A stretch of 64,000 nucleotides of DNA from Merdimmobilis hominis. GTDB lineage: Bacteria > Bacillota > Clostridia > Oscillospirales > Ruminococcaceae. Shown here one piece after another: positions 45,760-54,093 of the stretch. The translations under genes and the position numbers were made by a program. Positions within the stretch are counted from its first letter, which is position 1. Every line of letters starts with the position of its first letter. The stretch lies in the NCBI RefSeq assembly GCF_900104615.1, contig NZ_LT629939.1, positions 771,476 to 835,475 on the forward strand. The letters run 5' to 3'. The notes below the pieces were generated by a model. It made no database searches. It had not been told where the DNA came from and was given only the letters and a program-made list of their open reading frames with translations.

Positions 45760-46221
45760 CTATTTGTCTTTGCCCTCTATGTTTTTGATGGCCTGCTCCG
45801 GGGTGACATTGCCATACAGAATCGACAAAATCCCCTCGCCGTAGCGGTCCAGCATATAGAAACCGCAGTCGATGACCGTCTCCATGCTGTTGAGATCCAT
45901 CTCGATGGGGCCACAGCAGGTGGTAACTTTATAGCGGACCTCGCCGTCCTCAAAATCCATCTCAAAGTTGCCGTGAATCAGGCCATAATTGACCCGAGTC
46001 AAGTACTCTGCCATGGCAAGGCGTTTATCCACCGGGATCTTGATGGGGAAAATGGAGTAGGTGATGAAGGTCTTATCATTCTGCACATCTGTGATGACCC
46101 GGCAGCCGTCTACGACTTTCAAGCTCATCCGCATATAGAAGACATTTTCATCCTCATTGTAGTCGTATTTCCATCCCTGGGAATCGTAGTAGGCTTTGAC
46201 TGCTGTAGCAATGGCATTCAT
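45760..46221 (-). CDS. YbjN domain-containing protein
   Basis: This 153-residue protein has the YbjN/type III chaperone-like fold. MNAIATAVKAYYDSQGWKYD is at the start, VFYMRMSLKVVDGCRVITDV in the middle strands, and AMAEYLTRVNYGLIHGNFEM in the long helix. Members are small soluble proteins of unclear, perhaps sensory, function. ATG 46221 has TAGAGGAGAACATGCC upstream. It follows rqcH by 18 bases and is probably the last gene of the trmK-nif3-rqcH unit. The 170 bases after it show nothing clear before the rRNA promoters. Confidence 0.85.
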   Translation of the reverse strand: MNAIATAVKAYYDSQGWKYDYNEDENVFYMRMSLKVVDGCRVITDVQNDKTFITYSIFPIKIPVDKRLAMAEYLTRVNYGLIHGNFEMDFEDGEVRYKVTTCCGPIEMDLNSMETVIDCGFYMLDRYGEGILSILYGNVTPEQAIKNIEGKDK

Positions 46222-46239
46222 GGCATGTTCTCCTCTACT

Positions 46240-48000
46240 TTATTTTTCAGCCAAACGCTGCACAAGCTCCTCATCGGGGGTAACGATGGCGGTCTCATAG
46301 GTCTCATAGATCACCATGCCTGGCTTGGCTCCATTGGGCTTTTTGACATTTTTAATATAGGTATAGTCCACCGGGACACGGGTGGACTCCCGGGCTTTGC
46401 TGTTGTAGGCGGCAATCACCGCAGCCTCCTCCAAAGTGGAGTTGGGCACTTCCCGCCCGTCGCTGACCACCACGGTGTGGGAGCCGGGGATCTTCTGGGT
46501 GTGGAACCACACATCGTAGTTGCGGCTCTCCTTTAAGGTGAGCCGGTCGTTCTGCACATTGTTGCGTCCGCAGAGGATGGTAAACCCATCGCTGGACCGG
46601 TAACGCAATGGCGGGAGCTTCTCCTCTTTTTTGGCCTTTCCCTTTTGATGGCGCAGATAACCACCGTCCGCCAATTCCCGGCGGATAGCGTCCAGTTCCG
46701 CTTCGGTGCGTGCCCGAGCCAAGGAGTCGATCACTGCGTCGATGTACAACGCTTCCTGTTCCCCTTGGGCAATCAGTTCCACCAGCTTCTTCTCCGCCGT
46801 GTCCGCCTTGCGGTACTCGGTGTAATACTTTTGGGAATTCTGCACTGGGGTGAGCATCGGGTCCAAGGGGATGGCCACCTTGGGCATCCCCTCTTCATAA
46901 TAATTCTCCACCACCGCTTCCCGGTCGCCTTTCTGGATGGCATACAGGTTGGCGGAGAGAAGCTCTCCGTAGATCTTAAGAGTCTCCCGGTTTTTGCATT
47001 CCTTCAACTCTTCCCGCTGGGAGGCCAACTTCCGGGCGATCCGTTCAGAAATGTTGGAAAGGGTCCGCACCAGATCCCCAGACCGCTGGCGCATCCTCTC
47101 CAGGGTATCCCGGTTTCCGTAGAAGGCGTCCAGCAGCTGGCTGTAGGTGGGATAGGTCCGGCTTTGGAGGGCCGAGCCGTACTGGCGCACCTCAATAAAG
47201 GTGAAATCTTTGGGCCGGCCGGAAGGCTCCACCAGCAAGGTGGGTACCCCGGTGTGTTCCCGCAGCTGGCGGATGAGGGCGGCTAGATAGAATTCCAGCC
47301 GGGAAAGCTGCTCCTGCCCCAGCTGCTGCACCCGCAGATCCTCCCCTTGGCCAGCGAAATAAGCCATCTCCCGGCAGACCAAAGGGGAAAAACCCTCCAG
47401 CACCTCCAGCAGCCGCTTGGAGAGGAGGATCTCCTTCTGGGTGTCCAACACCGCTTCCACCACCTGGGGGGCAGTGCATTCCGGGAGGATCCGCTTCTCC
47501 GGGCGGGGGGGCAGCTCGTACACCATGCCGGGCAGCACCTGCCGCACCGAGGACATGGTAAGGTCGATCCGCTTCACCGCGTCGATAACCCGGCCGTCGT
47601 TCCCAATTAGAATAATGTTGCTGTGACGGCCCATGATCTCAATGGCCAAGGTGAGGACCACCTCGTCCCCCATCTCGTTGACCGCACTGAATTTCAGGTG
47701 TAGGATGCGGTCCATCCCCACCTGCTCCACCCCGATCAGCTTGGCCGAGCCCAAATGCTTGCGCATCAACATGCAGAACATGGGCGGGGCCTTGGGGTTT
47801 TCCATGGCCATCTGGGTGAAGTGGACCCGAGCGGTATCCGCCCCGGCACAGAGGAGCAGCCTCACCGTCTGCCCATGGGCTCGAAATGCCACTGCGATCT
47901 CCTCCCGGGAGGGCTGGTAGATCTTGTCCACCCGCGCCCCCAGAAGGACCTCTTGTATCTCATATGCGATTTGGCTCAGCATTGCGCCATCCAGCGCCAT
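46240..48000 (-). CDS. rqcH: Rqc2 homologue RqcH (NFACT family, ribosome-associated quality control)
   Basis: This 586-residue protein starts MALDGAMLSQIAYEIQEVLL and has an NFACT-N domain (1-200), a helix-hairpin-helix and long coiled-coil middle (280-430), and an NFACT-R domain with NYDVWFHTQKIPGSHTVVVS near 480-500. RqcH binds obstructed 50S subunits and directs C-terminal alanine tailing of stalled chains for degradation. Older names are FbpA or fibronectin-binding protein. ATG 48000 has AAAGGAGGCGAAGCCG upstream. It follows the Nif3-like gene by 48 bases. Confidence 0.95.
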   Translation of the reverse strand: MALDGAMLSQIAYEIQEVLLGARVDKIYQPSREEIAVAFRAHGQTVRLLLCAGADTARVHFTQMAMENPKAPPMFCMLMRKHLGSAKLIGVEQVGMDRILHLKFSAVNEMGDEVVLTLAIEIMGRHSNIILIGNDGRVIDAVKRIDLTMSSVRQVLPGMVYELPPRPEKRILPECTAPQVVEAVLDTQKEILLSKRLLEVLEGFSPLVCREMAYFAGQGEDLRVQQLGQEQLSRLEFYLAALIRQLREHTGVPTLLVEPSGRPKDFTFIEVRQYGSALQSRTYPTYSQLLDAFYGNRDTLERMRQRSGDLVRTLSNISERIARKLASQREELKECKNRETLKIYGELLSANLYAIQKGDREAVVENYYEEGMPKVAIPLDPMLTPVQNSQKYYTEYRKADTAEKKLVELIAQGEQEALYIDAVIDSLARARTEAELDAIRRELADGGYLRHQKGKAKKEEKLPPLRYRSSDGFTILCGRNNVQNDRLTLKESRNYDVWFHTQKIPGSHTVVVSDGREVPNSTLEEAAVIAAYNSKARESTRVPVDYTYIKNVKKPNGAKPGMVIYETYETAIVTPDEELVQRLAEK

Positions 48001-48048
48001 CGGCTTCGCCTCCTTTGCTTCATTTCATCGGCGGGAGAGAATCCCCCG

Positions 48049-49131
48049 CTATAGGGTTTTGGCGGGATCTTTCCCCGCCTGGGCGAGCAGGAACTCCACT
48101 CCGGGGAACGCCTCCTGCAATTTCTCCTGGAGTTTGGTGAGCACCGGCGCTTCGGTGGCATAGTGCCCGCCATCCACTAAGGTCAGCCCCAGGGACTGGG
48201 CGGTCAGCAGCTGGTCGTGCTTCACATCGCCGGTGACCAAGGCATCTGCCCCCAGCCGGGCGGCCAGCTCCACCAAATCCCCGCCGGAGCCTCCGCAGAC
48301 CGCCACCCGCTTCACCGGGCGGTTCCCTTCCACCAGGCGCACCCCGCCTTGGAGCCGCTCCTTCACAAATTGGGCAAACTCCCGGGGGGAGAAGGCGGTT
48401 TCCAGCTCGCCGATGCGGCCCAAAGATATGGTCTCCCGCACCGCCTGGTCTTCGAATAAGTCATAGGCCGGGACCTCATAGGGGTGGGTGGCTTTCATCG
48501 CCGCCACCACCGCGGGGATTTTGCTACGGGGGAGGATCATCTCCACCCGGGTCTCCTCCACCTGTTCCAGCCTGCCCACCTGCCCGATGTGGGGGCTTGC
48601 CCCCTCCAGGGGGAGGAAAGCCCCAACCCCGCCGGCGGAATAGGAACAGTGGCTGTAAGCGCCCAGTGCCCCCGCACCGGCATCCCCCATGGCTTTGGCC
48701 ACCTTTCCAGCCTCTGCCTCAGGGGTGAATACCACTATTTTAACATAGTTCTCTTGGGAATTTTCGAAAGGTTGAAGCTTTTGCAAAGACAGCATTTCTG
48801 CCAGGGCGTCGTTGACCCCGCCCTCGGCCAAATCCAGGTTGGTGTGGGCACAGAGAATCCCCACTCCAAGGCGGATGGCCTCATACACGGGGGTGCCCCG
48901 CTCCACCTTTTTTAAGGGGTGGAAAATCACCGGGTGATGGGAGAGGATCAATTGCGCTCCCTTCTGGGCTGCCTCTTCCACCACCGGGCCGGTGGCGTCC
49001 AGGGCGAGAACCACCCGCCCCACTTCATCCTCCGGGGAGCCCACCAGCAACCCGCTGTTGTCCCAGCTCATCTGCCGGGCAAAGGGGGCAAACCCGTCTA
49101 AAAAACTGTAGATTGCACCGATGGTTGTCAC
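48049..49131 (-). CDS. Nif3-like dinuclear metal centre protein (GTP cyclohydrolase I type 2 family)
   Basis: This 360-residue protein has the Nif3 metal ligands in ILSHHPVIFHPLKK and LCAHTNLDLAEGGVND near the N-terminus, and in DALVTGDVKHDQLLTA and LVDGGHYATE near the C-terminus. An inserted PII-like domain (VKIVVFTPEAEAGKVAKAMG) lies between. Function in bacteria is unsettled. The GTG start at 49131 overlaps the trmK stop in a GTGA arrangement, with GAGGAGGG upstream. This trmK-nif3 pair is widely conserved in Firmicutes. Confidence 0.94.
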   Translation of the reverse strand: MTTIGAIYSFLDGFAPFARQMSWDNSGLLVGSPEDEVGRVVLALDATGPVVEEAAQKGAQLILSHHPVIFHPLKKVERGTPVYEAIRLGVGILCAHTNLDLAEGGVNDALAEMLSLQKLQPFENSQENYVKIVVFTPEAEAGKVAKAMGDAGAGALGAYSHCSYSAGGVGAFLPLEGASPHIGQVGRLEQVEETRVEMILPRSKIPAVVAAMKATHPYEVPAYDLFEDQAVRETISLGRIGELETAFSPREFAQFVKERLQGGVRLVEGNRPVKRVAVCGGSGGDLVELAARLGADALVTGDVKHDQLLTAQSLGLTLVDGGHYATEAPVLTKLQEKLQEAFPGVEFLLAQAGKDPAKTL

Positions 49132-49826
49132 GCTTTTCCCTCCTCTATCCACTGTTCCAGCCGCCGGATCACCTGGCGGTATTCTGCCGCCTCGGCCTCT
49201 CTTCCCGATGATTTTTCCAGCCCTTCCGCCCGTTCGGTCAGGTTGGCGGCTACCCGCTCCAAGTAAGCCGAGGTATCCGGGGAATCCCCTTTTCGCACCC
49301 CGCCCACAAAGCTTTCCAGAGGGGAGAGCTCCCGCTGCTCCCCGGTGTATTCCACCGAAAAAACGGTGTACACAAACCGGCCGCTGCGCACCGCCTGTTC
49401 CAGCAGGATGGCATAGCCCTCCCGGGCCAGGAACCGGCGCAGGTGTTCCGGCTTGGTCATGGGCTGGAGCACCAGGTGGAACTGAGGCGATTTGAGCCAA
49501 TCCGCCCGGCGGATGATGTCGGCGATCAGGTCGCCTCCCATCCCGGCGATGATCACCTCTTGGGCGTCCTGGGGGCCGATGCCGGAAAGGCCGTCGGTGA
49601 GGACGCACCGGACCTTGCCCTCCAAACCGCAGCGGCGCACCGTCTCCCGGGATTTTTCCAAGGGCTGGGGGTTGATGTCGCAGGCGATGCCCCGGGGCAC
49701 AATCCCCTTAGCCGCCAAATAAGAGATCAGATAGCCGTGATCTGCCCCTACGTCCACCGCGGGACGGCCGGGCCGCACCAGGGCGGCAATGGCTGAAAGG
49801 CGGCTGTCCAAAACCGGATATTCCAT
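49128..49826 (-). CDS. trmK: tRNA (adenine-22-N1)-methyltransferase
   Basis: This 232-residue Rossmann methyltransferase has the SAM motif VDVGADHGYLISYLAAKG near residue 24, IACDINPQPLEKSRETV for motif II, and VIIAGMGGDLIADIIR, which contains the family's catalytic region. A C-terminal coiled coil (200-230) is typical of TrmK. It methylates A22 of certain tRNAs. It overlaps the Nif3-like gene by four bases. The start has a TAGGAGGACA-type ribosome binding site. Confidence 0.95.
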   Translation of the reverse strand: MEYPVLDSRLSAIAALVRPGRPAVDVGADHGYLISYLAAKGIVPRGIACDINPQPLEKSRETVRRCGLEGKVRCVLTDGLSGIGPQDAQEVIIAGMGGDLIADIIRRADWLKSPQFHLVLQPMTKPEHLRRFLAREGYAILLEQAVRSGRFVYTVFSVEYTGEQRELSPLESFVGGVRKGDSPDTSAYLERVAANLTERAEGLEKSSGREAEAAEYRQVIRRLEQWIEEGKA

Positions 49827-49851
49827 AGATTGTCCTCCTAAAGGGGCCCTG

Positions 49852-50061
49852 TTAAGGGCGGAACAAAAAATAGGCGTTCAGATTTTTCACCAGGGCCCCG
49901 CAGTCCTGTTTGTGGAGGCGGCAAGCTTGTTCCAACGTCTCCCGGGCGGCAGCCGGGCAGGTGCGGCAGTGCATTCCCAGCTGTTCCAGCAGGGCGGCCG
50001 GCCCTGCGTCCCGGTCCAGCACTTCTTTTACAATGGTGTCTTTGGTGATGGCTTTAGCCAT
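49852..50061 (-). CDS. DUF1858 domain protein
   Basis: This 69-residue protein (MAKAITKDTIVKEVLDRDAG at the start) carries the DUF1858 motif LGMHCRTCPAAARETLEQAC. Two cysteines in C-x-x-C are suited to bind a metal or form a disulfide. Proteins of this family often accompany hybrid-cluster and redox enzymes, but no such gene is next to it here. ATG 50061 has AAGGAAAGGGG upstream. It lies 25 bases before trmK and may be the first gene of that unit. Confidence 0.88.
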   Translation of the reverse strand: MAKAITKDTIVKEVLDRDAGPAALLEQLGMHCRTCPAAARETLEQACRLHKQDCGALVKNLNAYFLFRP

Positions 50062-50140
50062 GGGCTCGCCCCTTTCCTTTTGCTGCTTGTGGTTTCATTA
50101 TAAAGCCCCAAAGGGATGCCGTCAACCGAAGGAAAACGAA

Positions 50141-50173
50141 AAAAAGCGCCCCGCACTTGGCGGGGCGCTTTTC
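50141..50173 (-). terminator. Terminator of the zinc-ribbon gene
   Basis: On the minus strand AAAAGCGCCCCGCC and GCGGGGCGCTTTTTTT close a short loop, about 20 bases after the stop. Confidence 0.9.
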
Positions 50174-50189
50174 CAACCAATAGAAAAGG

Positions 50190-50465
50190 TTATTCCCCTC
50201 TTCTCTTGGCAAAGCACTCACTGCAGTAGACCGGGCGGTCTTCCCGGGGCTGGAAGGGGACTTTGCAAGGTTTGCCACACTCGGCACAGACGGCGTCAAA
50301 CATCTCGCGTTCCGGTTTGGCTGCATTTTTACGGGCGTCGCGGCAGGCTTTGCAGCGCTGGGGCTCATTGACGAAGCCCTTCTCGGCATAGAACTCCTGC
50401 TCGCCGGCGGTGAAGATAAATTCTTGCCCACATTCTTTGCATACCAGTGTTTTGTCAGTGTACAT
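50190..50465 (-). CDS. Zinc-ribbon protein
   Basis: This 91-residue protein has paired cysteines: LVCKECGQEF with RCKACRDARK, and VCAECGKPCKV with YCSECFAKRR. Together they make two zinc-ribbon units joined by a basic linker. The C-terminus KRRGE is basic. This small type, common in Firmicutes and Chloroflexi, is thought to bind nucleic acid or to serve a ribosomal role, without proof. ATG 50465 has GCGAGGTAGAAAAGC upstream. An in-frame extension to 50579 has no support. Confidence 0.85.
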   Translation of the reverse strand: MYTDKTLVCKECGQEFIFTAGEQEFYAEKGFVNEPQRCKACRDARKNAAKPEREMFDAVCAECGKPCKVPFQPREDRPVYCSECFAKRRGE

Positions 50466-50575
50466 TGCTTTTCTACCTCGCTTATGAATAGATGATATCG
50501 CCTTGCCCCCGTGTTGGGGTAAAGCTATGCGATCCAGCCCGCTTGGGCCAAATGCTACAAAGGGATGTTTCCCCC

Positions 50576-51169
50576 TCACCAGAGGGTGGTACGAAGCTTT
50601 CGCCGAACGCGTTGCAGGGCATTATCCACAGCTTTGGCAGTAGAGTTGGTAGCAAGAGCTATTTCCTGGTACGAATAACCGCTGAGATATTGTTTGAGTG
50701 CCGCTTGTTCAAACGGGGACAACAGGGTCGAAAGCTGTTCTCGCCAACGGGATAAGGATTCCCGTTGGATGAAGATCTCCTCCGGGTCGCTGCCCGGGCT
50801 GGGGATTGGCCGTTCCCCTTCTTCCAAAGGGAATCCCGGAAGCTTGGGTGCGCGTTTTTCCCGGCCCTGCGCCTCCATGGCTGTGAGCATCCGGTTGAGG
50901 GCACAGCGGCTGGCAAAGGTTTTAAACGCAGCCTCCCGCTGGGGATCATACCGGCTGATGGCAAAAAGGAAACCGATCAGTCCCTCCTGGAGAAGGTCTT
51001 CCCACTCCATGCCGACGGGACAGATAGACCGGGCCTGGCGCCGGAGCACAGGCAGGTAATGGGCGATCAGATACGCCGCCGCATCTTCATCTCCCCTTTG
51101 GGCCAAATAGGCGGCCTCTTGATCGGTATATGGCGGTTCTGCGGCAGCGCCGCGGCCGGTTTTCTCCAT
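50576..51169 (-). CDS. SigH-like RNA polymerase sigma factor
   Basis: This 197-residue sigma factor has region 2 (YLIAHYLPVLRRQARSIC, then EWEDLLQEGLIGFLFAISRY and FKTFASRCALNRML) and region 4 (LSPFEQAALKQYLSGYSYQE, then IALATNSTAKAVDNALQRVR). A linker rich in Pro and charged residues lies between. Region 2 is closest to SigH (Spo0H), which controls early sporulation and competence. A standard SigH ends with similar region 4 residues, but the gene neighbours here are not those of Bacillus sigH. A TTGACT-17-TACTAT promoter precedes it. Confidence 0.8.
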   Translation of the reverse strand: MEKTGRGAAAEPPYTDQEAAYLAQRGDEDAAAYLIAHYLPVLRRQARSICPVGMEWEDLLQEGLIGFLFAISRYDPQREAAFKTFASRCALNRMLTAMEAQGREKRAPKLPGFPLEEGERPIPSPGSDPEEIFIQRESLSRWREQLSTLLSPFEQAALKQYLSGYSYQEIALATNSTAKAVDNALQRVRRKLRTTLW

Positions 51170-51210
51170 AAAATTGTATCCTCAAGTTCATTGATCTCTC
51201 TGCACCTCTG

Positions 51211-51239
51211 ATAGTATACCCTGCCTTTGGCAAAGTCAA
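51211..51239 (-). promoter_or_regulatory. Promoter of the SigH-like gene
   Basis: TTGACT, a 17-base spacer and TACTAT on the minus strand, about 45 bases before the start. Confidence 0.7.
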
Positions 51240-51290
51240 TACTTTTCAGAAAATACCCGAAAAATATGCAAATTACCCCTTTTAAATTAG

Positions 51291-52643
51291 CTATAGTGTC
51301 ACATCCCGCACCCATCTCCCCCGCAGCACCCGAATGCAGGCAAAGGTGGATTTTAAAATCTCATCACACTTCAAAATCAGATAGACCACCAGGACCGGCA
51401 GCTTCCAAACCAGGCCAGCCAGATACCCCAAAGGGATGGCCACCACCCACATGAAGAAGACATCCATAAAGAGGACGAATTTCACATCGCCGCCGCCCCG
51501 CAGCACCCCCATCATCGAGACGCTGGACAGTGCTAAAAAAACGATGATCAAGCTCCCTACCCCCATGATGTCATAGGCATAGCCCTTGGTCACCTCTGAC
51601 ACATTGTAGAAATTGATGACAATGGGCCGGGCAAAAAAGACGATGGCTGAGGCTATCAGCCCAATCCCCAGCCCCATGGCTAGCAAGGTTTTGGCCCGCT
51701 CCTGAGCCTTGATGGGCTCCCCTTCGCCGATGGTGTGGCCGATGACTGCCGCCGCCGCATTGGAAAGTCCAATAATCGCCACAGTAGCCAGCTGGTTCAC
51801 CACGGAATAGATGCTGTTGGCCGCTACAAATTCTGTGCCCATCCGCCCAATGATCATTGTGACGGTGATGGCGCCGGAGGACCAAAGCACCTCATTGAAC
51901 ACCACCGGGGCCGCTGTCCCCACAAACCGGTGGACGACGTCTTTTTCCCACCCGGCCAAATCCTTGGGACGGAACCCGATCTTTTGATCCTTGACAAATA
52001 AGTAAGTCATCATAATGATAAATTCCAGAGCCCGGGAAATGGCGGTGGCGATGGCCGCACCGGAGATCCCCATGGCGGGGAAGCCCAGATGGCCGAAGAT
52101 CAGCACCCAGTTAAGGCTGGTGTTAACAACCAAGCTGGTGGCGTTGACCAATACCGCAATGGTCACGCTGCCCACTGAGCGGAACATACAAGCAGTGCTG
52201 GTGGTCATGGCGTAGAAGACTGCCACCCAGCCCATGATCTTCAGGTATTTGATCCCCTCGGCGATGACCGCCTCATCGGTGGTAAAGAAGGACATCACTG
52301 CACCGGGGGCAAACAGCGCCACCGCGGAGAAAATCAGCCCCACCACGAGCACTACCTTATACATCACCGAGAGGATGCTGCGAATCTTCTCAGTGTCCCC
52401 CCGGCCCCAATATTGGGCGATGAGCACGTTAGAGCCATTTGCTATGCCAAACCCAATGACCATCAGCATATAAAACAGCTGATTGGCCAAGGCTGCCGCG
52501 CTCATCTGAACTTCTCCTAGGCGGCCCAGCATCAAGGTATCCATCATACTGACCCCAAAGGTGATCAAGTTCTGCAGCATGATGGGGATTGCAATGGCTC
52601 CAAGCTTTTTATAAAATGTTTGATCCCGTACCAAAATGGACAT
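51291..52643 (-). CDS. MATE-family efflux transporter
   Basis: This protein of about 450 residues has twelve membrane helices arranged as two MatE repeats. MSILVRDQTFYKKLGAIAIP starts the first, with LITFGVSMMDTLMLGRLGEV near residue 25, and APVVFNEVLWSSGAITVTMI starts the second. MATE proteins export cationic drugs or metabolites against Na+ or H+. The starts at 52655 and 52643 are both possible. AGAGAGG lies directly before the first and 12 bases before the second, and the second gives the usual N-terminus. A leader with a terminator precedes it. Confidence 0.92.
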   Translation of the reverse strand: MSILVRDQTFYKKLGAIAIPIMLQNLITFGVSMMDTLMLGRLGEVQMSAAALANQLFYMLMVIGFGIANGSNVLIAQYWGRGDTEKIRSILSVMYKVVLVVGLIFSAVALFAPGAVMSFFTTDEAVIAEGIKYLKIMGWVAVFYAMTTSTACMFRSVGSVTIAVLVNATSLVVNTSLNWVLIFGHLGFPAMGISGAAIATAISRALEFIIMMTYLFVKDQKIGFRPKDLAGWEKDVVHRFVGTAAPVVFNEVLWSSGAITVTMIIGRMGTEFVAANSIYSVVNQLATVAIIGLSNAAAAVIGHTIGEGEPIKAQERAKTLLAMGLGIGLIASAIVFFARPIVINFYNVSEVTKGYAYDIMGVGSLIIVFLALSSVSMMGVLRGGGDVKFVLFMDVFFMWVVAIPLGYLAGLVWKLPVLVVYLILKCDEILKSTFACIRVLRGRWVRDVTL

Positions 52644-52726
52644 GTTGTCACGCATCCTCTCTTCACAGCCTGTAACTGGGGGCAAAGCCTTACTTGCGGG
52701 CTGATTCCACAAGTTATTCGAAATAC

Positions 52727-52862
52727 AAAAAGACTCCCTCCCCACGGGGGATGGAAGCCATCACAGCGACGGCAGAATTCCTCTATCAAACAGCCTTGCT
52801 CAAACCGGAAAAGCCTGTTTGCCGCCTCATTTCGGGAAGGATTTTTCGCCAACCACTATCTT
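52727..52862 (-). promoter_or_regulatory. Structured leader with terminator before the MATE gene (candidate riboswitch/attenuator)
   Basis: Between the promoter and the gene the minus strand folds into several stems and ends in CTTCCATCCCC-CGT-GGGGAGGGAG, followed by TCTTTTTG, a convincing terminator (52727-52757). About 105 bases of leader precede it. I do not recognise guanidine, preQ1, cobalamin or THF riboswitch motifs in it. Confidence 0.5.
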
Positions 52863-52868
52863 GCGGTT

Positions 52869-52898
52869 ATTATAGCATATCCCCTGCAGCTTTGGCAA
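52869..52898 (-). promoter_or_regulatory. Promoter of the MATE transcription unit
   Basis: TTGCCA, an 18-base spacer and TATAAT on the minus strand. Confidence 0.65.
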
Positions 52899-52964
52899 AT
52901 TCTCTCTTTTTCCACGGATCAGCCGCACCTTTCCTATGGGATGAGGGATTTTTTGTGAAACCAC

Positions 52965-52993
52965 TTGATTCTTTCGGAAAAATCCGTTATAAT
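52965..52993 (+). promoter_or_regulatory. Promoter of tRNA-Leu
   Basis: TTGATT, a 17-base spacer and TATAAT, ending 14 bases before the mature tRNA. Confidence 0.75.
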
Positions 52994-53007
52994 AATCCAA
53001 GTAAGTT

Positions 53008-53089
53008 GCCGGTGTGGCGGAATGGCAGACGCAAACGACTCAAAATCGTTCGGGAAACCATGTGGGTTCGAGTCCCACCACCGGCACCA
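53008..53089 (+). tRNA. tRNA-Leu (CAA)
   Basis: Class II tRNA of 82 bases with acceptor GCCGGTG/CACCGGC, anticodon loop CTCAAAA, a short variable arm CGGGAAACCATG, and encoded CCA. Confidence 0.94.
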
Positions 53090-53128
53090 CGTCGGAGCAA
53101 AGTCCGCTTTGTTCCGACGTCTTTTTAT
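53090..53128 (+). terminator. Terminator of tRNA-Leu
   Basis: CGTCGGAGCAAAG and CTTTGTTCCGACG with a four-base loop, followed by TCTTTTT. Between this and 53330 I see no gene. Confidence 0.9.
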
Positions 53129-53333
53129 GCCTACGGCCAAAAAGACGTCATCTGCCCACTCCCTTGCTCCTCCTCTCCAAATCGCAACCGCTGCGTTAGG
53201 TTGTGATTTGGGTTTCTTTTCCCACCACCCGAAGTCCTATAATGACACGTGTACCATTGGGGTATCCTTCAGGGTACTCCGATTTTTTATTGTCAATTTG
53301 TAAAATTTTCTTATATTGTTGCGATAAAAGCTC

Positions 53334-53361
53334 TTGTAATTTCGCTGTTAGTTGGTATAAT
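53334..53361 (+). promoter_or_regulatory. Orphan promoter on the plus strand
   Basis: TTGTAA, a 16-base spacer and TATAAT. No coding gene follows on this strand; the candidate small RNA does. Confidence 0.5.
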
Positions 53362-53367
53362 TTAAGT

Positions 53368-53433
53368 GGACACTATCCAATATCAAGGGAAAGCCCCCAG
53401 CCAGGTTCCATCGCCTGACTGGGGGCTTTTTTA
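53368..53433 (+). ncRNA. Candidate ~66-nt small RNA ending in a strong terminator
   Basis: The predicted transcript has about 23 unpaired bases (from GTGGACACTATCCAATATC), then a long hairpin (AGCCCCCAGCCAGG...CCTGACTGGGGGCT) and TTTTTT. The hairpin also serves as the 3' border of the converging amidase gene, so the RNA may be an incidental product. No coding frame. Confidence 0.35.
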
Positions 53434-54093
53434 TTCCAGGGTGATGTGATAAACCCCGTACTGCTTGAGCATCTCCCCCAGCTCTTGGAGGGAGATGGTC
53501 TTGGTGTCGGGGTTGGGCTTTCCCTCCTGAGGGGTGTAATCCTCCCCCAGGAACTTACAAGTAGCCTGCACCACCGCCTGGGCATATTCCTGGGCGTGCC
53601 CGGTGATCTCCCGCCGGTTGGCCTCGTTGGTGGCAAACCCCATCTCCAACAGCATGCTGGGCGGGATGGTATCCCGGTTGACCTTATAATCGTATTGAGG
53701 GCCATCCACATGGCCCCGGTGGACAGCCTGGGCCCGGTTGGAGGTGATCCCCACCCCTTTGAGGCCATCTACTACGGCTTGCCCCCAGTCCAGATAGGAT
53801 TTGGGGGCTTTGCTGTGTACCCAGACGCTGGGGCCGCTGGCCTTTTCGGAGACTGCACCGTCCATATGGATGGAAAGGAAGGCCGCCGCTCCCTCTGTCC
53901 CTTTGCACCGGTCATCCAGGGGGACATGGACATCCTCGGTTCGGGTCATGGCAACCTGGAAACCCTGGGTCTCAAAGGCTTGGGCCAGCACCTTGCTGAA
54001 CTCCAGCGCCAGTTGGGATTCATAGGGCGGGCTTGTCCCCGCCCCGGTGTCCCTGCCCCCATGGCCAGGGTCTAAGATGATTTTCTTACTCAT
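53431..54093 (-). CDS. N-acetylmuramoyl-L-alanine amidase (phage endolysin type)
   Basis: This 220-residue Amidase_3 enzyme hydrolyses the bond between muramic acid and L-alanine in peptidoglycan. The zinc ligands are His in KIILDPGHGGRDTGAG, a Glu expected within YESQLALEFSKVLAQ, and His in AAFLSIHMDGAV. The catalytic Glu lies in PSMLLEMGFATNEAN. Residues 185-220 form a tail with a possible peptide-binding motif (ISLQELGEMLKQYGV). It overlaps the holin gene by eight bases, so it is most likely a prophage endolysin that leaves the cell through the holin. Confidence 0.92.
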   Translation of the reverse strand: MSKKIILDPGHGGRDTGAGTSPPYESQLALEFSKVLAQAFETQGFQVAMTRTEDVHVPLDDRCKGTEGAAAFLSIHMDGAVSEKASGPSVWVHSKAPKSYLDWGQAVVDGLKGVGITSNRAQAVHRGHVDGPQYDYKVNRDTIPPSMLLEMGFATNEANRREITGHAQEYAQAVVQATCKFLGEDYTPQEGKPNPDTKTISLQELGEMLKQYGVYHITLE

